The notes beneath the pieces are model-generated. The model did no database searches. It had not been told where the DNA came from and saw only the letters and a list, made by a program, of their open reading frames with translations. Below are positions 61,106 to 64,000 of a stretch of DNA of 64,000 nt, one piece after another. Within the stretch, counting starts at the first letter, position 1. Every line of letters begins with the position of its first letter. Source of the DNA: Serratia marcescens subsp. marcescens ATCC 13880 (GTDB lineage Bacteria; Pseudomonadota; Gammaproteobacteria; Enterobacterales; Enterobacteriaceae). Location of the stretch: contig NZ_CP071238.1 of the NCBI RefSeq assembly GCF_017299535.1, forward strand, positions 3,658,001 to 3,722,000, read 5' to 3'. The translations under genes and the position numbers were made by a program.

Positions 61106-62782
61106 TTGCTTGTTAAACGTTCCGTGACCGGCAGCCTGGCCAGGGCGCTGTTCGGCATCGTGATACTGTCGGTGCTCGCCACCGGGTTGGCGTTGACGAC
61201 CGTCGCCGGCAGCCAGAGCGATGCCGAGGCGATCAACATCGCCGGTTCGCTGCGCATGCAAAGCTACCGCCTGGCCTTTGATCTCGATCGACAGAGCCCG
61301 GAGCTGGAGCTGCACCTGCAGCAGTATCGGCAATCTTTGCAGGCGCCGGCGCTGCAAAAGCTGGCGCGCTTTTACGTCCCGGCCGAGGTGCGCAACCACT
61401 ATCTGGCGCTGCAACGAACATGGCAAACGATGGAGCGGCAGATCCGCGACGGGCAAGCCGCCGCCTACCGGGCGGAGGTCGCCGGCTACGTCAACCGCGT
61501 CGATCATTTTGTTTCCGCTCTGCAGCGTTATTCCGAGTTGAAACTCACCCTGGTGGCCGCCGTCAGCGTACTGGGTTACGCCGCCATCATCGGCCTGGTG
61601 CTGTTCTGCATCCGCTTTATGCGCCGCCAGGTGGTCACGCCGCTGCAGCACCTGGTCGACGCCAGCCAGCGCGTGCAACAGCGCGACTTTCGCCACCCGC
61701 AGCTGGACGTGGCGCTGCCGAACGAGCTCGGCGTGCTGTCGCAAACCTTCAGCGCCATGTCGGACGAGCTGGCCCGGCTCTATCAGTCGCTGGAGCTGAA
61801 AGTGCAGGAAAAAACCCAGCGCCTGCAGCAGGCCAACGAAACGCTGGAGGTGCTGTATCGCTGTTCACAGGCGCTGAGCGTGCGCCAGATCGATCAGCAG
61901 GCATTCGAGAATGTGCTGCGCATCGTGCGCCAAAGCGAACGACTGCGCTGCATACGGTTGAACGTGGCGGACGATCATGGCCAGTGGCAATTGAACGAAG
62001 GAGAGCCGGCGCCGACGCAAACCTGGAGCGCGCTGCCGATCACCCAAGGCGATAAACTGTTGGGTGAATTGCGATGGCAGCCCGAAGCGCAGCCGCCGCA
62101 TCCTCACCTGATGCAGAGTCTGGCCAACATGCTGGGGCGCGGCGTCTACTTCAACCGGGCGCAAAAGCAGCACCAATATCTGCTGTTGATGGAAGAGCGT
62201 GGGACCATCGCCCGCGAGCTGCACGATTCGCTGGCGCAGACGCTGTCGTTCCTGCGCATCCAGCTGACGCTGCTCCGGCGCGCCGCCGACGATCCGGCGG
62301 CGCAGACGATTATCGACGATTTCGATCGCACGCTGGCCGATGCCTATCGCCAACTGAGAGAATTGCTGGCCACCTTCCGCCTCAACATTCAGGAGGCGGA
62401 TCTGAATGCCGCGCTGGAGCAACTGTTGCAGCCATTAAAGGCGCTAACCCCCGCGCGGATTCAGTTACACTGTCGGCTGCCCTCGCAGGCGCTCAACGCC
62501 CAACAGCAGGTGCACGCGCTGCAGATCGTGCGCGAAGCGGTACTCAATGCCGTCAAGCACGCCGGAGCGAACGAGATCGCGGTGTGTTGCGAGGTCAATG
62601 CCGCAGGCGACAACGTATTCAGCATTACCGACGACGGTTGCGGCATCGCCAGTCTGGAAGAACCGGAAGGGCATTACGGCTTGACCATCATGAGCGAACG
62701 CGCGGCGCGACTGGGAGGAACGCTGCGCATCCGGCGCAGAAGCGGCGGCGGCACGGCGGTCTGCCTGACATTCTCGCCCTGA
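61106..62782 (+). CDS. narQ: Nitrate/nitrite sensor histidine kinase NarQ
   Basis: Inner-membrane nitrate/nitrite sensor of 558 residues: helices at about 13-32 and 148-169, with the P box NIAGSLRMQSYRLA containing Arg50 that binds nitrate, then HAMP, a signalling helix, a cysteine-containing GAF-like region, and a HisKA_3 kinase with His373 (ARELHDSLAQ). It starts at TTG 61106 with AAAAGGA upstream; E. coli NarQ starts at the matching residue. narP follows after 161 bp. Confidence 0.96.
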   Translation: MLVKRSVTGSLARALFGIVILSVLATGLALTTVAGSQSDAEAINIAGSLRMQSYRLAFDLDRQSPELELHLQQYRQSLQAPALQKLARFYVPAEVRNHYLALQRTWQTMERQIRDGQAAAYRAEVAGYVNRVDHFVSALQRYSELKLTLVAAVSVLGYAAIIGLVLFCIRFMRRQVVTPLQHLVDASQRVQQRDFRHPQLDVALPNELGVLSQTFSAMSDELARLYQSLELKVQEKTQRLQQANETLEVLYRCSQALSVRQIDQQAFENVLRIVRQSERLRCIRLNVADDHGQWQLNEGEPAPTQTWSALPITQGDKLLGELRWQPEAQPPHPHLMQSLANMLGRGVYFNRAQKQHQYLLLMEERGTIARELHDSLAQTLSFLRIQLTLLRRAADDPAAQTIIDDFDRTLADAYRQLRELLATFRLNIQEADLNAALEQLLQPLKALTPARIQLHCRLPSQALNAQQQVHALQIVREAVLNAVKHAGANEIAVCCEVNAAGDNVFSITDDGCGIASLEEPEGHYGLTIMSERAARLGGTLRIRRRSGGGTAVCLTFSP

Positions 62783-62943
62783 CCTTGCGGCTGTTCACTC
62801 TGCGTTACGGTTGCCGCCGGGCAGAAGGCCGCCCGGAGAGGTTTGCGGTGCAGAATGCCGCTATTTTTGAAGAGACAGTCCCACTGTGAAGCACGCCTCC
62901 GGGCGCGTTTGAGTGGCTTTACTTGCTACAGGGAGCATTTTTC

Positions 62944-63576
62944 ATGGTGATGAAGCAATACCGAGTCATGATCGTTGACGATCATCCGTTGATGCGGCGC
63001 GGCATCAAACAACTGCTGGGACTGGATGCGCGATTTGGCGTGGTGGCGGAGGCCGGCAACGGCAGCGAGGCGGTTGCGCTGGCGCTGCAGCACGCGCCGG
63101 ACGTGATCTTGTTGGATCTGAACATGAAGGGCATGTCCGGGCTGGATACGCTGCGGGCTCTGCGCGACGAAGGCGTGGACGCGCGCATCATCGTGCTGAC
63201 GGTCTCCGACGCGCGCAGCGATCTGTATGCGCTGATCGACGCCGGCGCCGACGGCTATCTGCTGAAAGACAGTGAACCGGAGCAGCTGCTGGAACACATC
63301 AGCGCCGCCGCCGAGGGGCAAAACGTGATCAGCGACGCCATGGCCGACTATTTGCTGGCGCGCAGCGAGCAGCGCGATCCCTTCACCGCCTTGACCGAAC
63401 GCGAACTGGACGTCTTGCAAGAGGTGGCGCGCGGCCTGTCCAACAAACAGGTGGCGGCGCAGTTGCATATCTCTGAAGAAACCGTGAAGGTGCACATCCG
63501 CAACATACTGCGCAAGCTGGACGTGCGTTCTCGCGTGGCGGCGACGGTGATGTACCTGGAGTACAAAAGCCACTGA
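62944..63576 (+). CDS. narP: Nitrate/nitrite response regulator NarP
   Basis: NarL/FixJ-type regulator of 210 residues: receiver with VDDHPLMRRG and phospho-acceptor Asp58 (ILLDLNMKGMSG), and a LuxR-type HTH (LTERELDVLQEVARGLSNKQ). The sequence MVMKQYRVMIVDDH matches NarP rather than NarL. In E. coli narP is unlinked; here it is next to its kinase. The start at 62944 has AGGGAG upstream. Confidence 0.94.
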   Translation: MVMKQYRVMIVDDHPLMRRGIKQLLGLDARFGVVAEAGNGSEAVALALQHAPDVILLDLNMKGMSGLDTLRALRDEGVDARIIVLTVSDARSDLYALIDAGADGYLLKDSEPEQLLEHISAAAEGQNVISDAMADYLLARSEQRDPFTALTERELDVLQEVARGLSNKQVAAQLHISEETVKVHIRNILRKLDVRSRVAATVMYLEYKSH

Positions 63577-63583
63577 TCGCCCC

Positions 63584-63605
63584 GCCCCGGCCAATACGCC
63601 GGGGC
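63584..63605. terminator. Hairpin between narP and the wHTH gene
   Basis: Perfect 8-bp GCCCCGGC/GCCGGGGC stem with a 6-nt loop between convergent stops. There is no T tract, so termination strength is doubtful. Confidence 0.5.
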
Positions 63606-63608
63606 CGC

Positions 63609-63887
63609 CTACTCGATGGCGCCGAGCAGCGCCTGATGATGCTGATGCACCCAGCTCTTGTTGAACGGCCCCCAGCTTTCCAACTGATAAAAACCGTCGT
63701 TGTTGCGCACGCCCTGCTGCACGAACTGCAGCTCGACGCCCATGCCGGGCAGCGCCTTCAGCACATCCTGCAACGTGCGGCGCGGCCAACCGGTCAGCGC
63801 CATCAACCGCGGCACATTGGGCCGTTCACTGTGGCTGATCAGCCAGCATAAATAAAGCCGACGGGCAAATACCGGGTTAATTCCCAT
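63609..63887 (-). CDS. Small winged-helix DNA-binding-type protein
   Basis: A 92-residue protein. Residues about 20-60 (RPNVPRLMALTGWPRRTLQDVLKALPGMG) read as a helix-turn-helix with a wing after it. No other domain is present. It resembles small winged HTH proteins of enterobacteria of unknown role. The gene runs toward narP. The remaining 113 bp to the window end are AT-rich upstream sequence. Confidence 0.65.
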   Translation of the reverse strand: MGINPVFARRLYLCWLISHSERPNVPRLMALTGWPRRTLQDVLKALPGMGVELQFVQQGVRNNDGFYQLESWGPFNKSWVHQHHQALLGAIE

Positions 63888-64000
63888 GCCAAGCTCCTGC
63901 TGTAAGGTGAATCAAGTTTTTACTTTCGGTTGCCTGCGGCGAAGAGATGCGCAAGGCCTTTGATAGTAATAAAAATGTCTTAATAGCGTCCAATTATCGG

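Overview
The window is high-GC enterobacterial chromosome and is almost certainly Serratia marcescens. Chitinase B, the LysR regulator ChiR, the chitin LPMO CBP21 and the holin/endopeptidase/spanin set ChiWXYZ lie side by side, as known from that species. No tRNA, rRNA, CRISPR array or insertion sequence was seen. Genes are densely packed, with short gaps, clear ribosome binding sites and many hairpin terminators. Layout: (1) 1-9.8 kb: 3' part of a ferric-siderophore ABC ATPase, a DppA-type binding protein, the acetoin operon budA-budB with a divergent LysR gene, ethanolamine ammonia-lyase eutB-eutC, a nucleotidyltransferase-like protein and a small coiled-coil protein. (2) 9.8-33.7 kb: a long stretch in the gene order of Escherichia coli: yfeR, yfeH, ypeB, ligA, zipA, cysZ, cysK, ptsH-ptsI-crr, then cysM and cysAWTP, yfeX, yfeY, yfeZ, ypeA, amiA, hemF. 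A two-component system preceded by two back-to-back ~126-bp palindromic repeats (one ERIC, one ERIC-like) sits between crr and cysM. (3) 33.7-42.5 kb: where E. coli carries the eut operon (between hemF and maeB), this genome has an all-minus-strand iron cluster (ChaN-family lipoprotein, TonB paralogue, exported S9 oligopeptidase, TonB-dependent receptor) with two Fur boxes, then the MetJ-box-controlled mmuP-mmuM pair. (4) maeB, then an accessory block before talA: the chitin utilisation/secretion cluster (45.0-50.1 kb) and a sugar-alcohol cluster (50.2-57.0 kb). (5) 57.1-63.6 kb: talA, tktB, nudK, narQ and narP, again in E. coli-like order, and a small winged-helix protein. How the genes work together: the sugar-alcohol cluster (SorC regulator, DhaL and DhaK kinase subunits, SDR, RbtT-like transporter, EltD-like dehydrogenase, RpiB-family isomerase) reads as a threitol/erythritol pathway ending in D-erythrose 4-phosphate, a substrate of the transaldolase and transketolase encoded next door. 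ChiW and ChiX would let ChiB, which has no signal peptide, leave the cell, while CBP21 is exported with an ordinary signal peptide. The iron cluster resembles in logic the Pectobacterium Fus system (receptor, dedicated TonB, dedicated protease) but uses a serine oligopeptidase and a heme-binding-family lipoprotein. It is the best candidate here for an undescribed uptake system.
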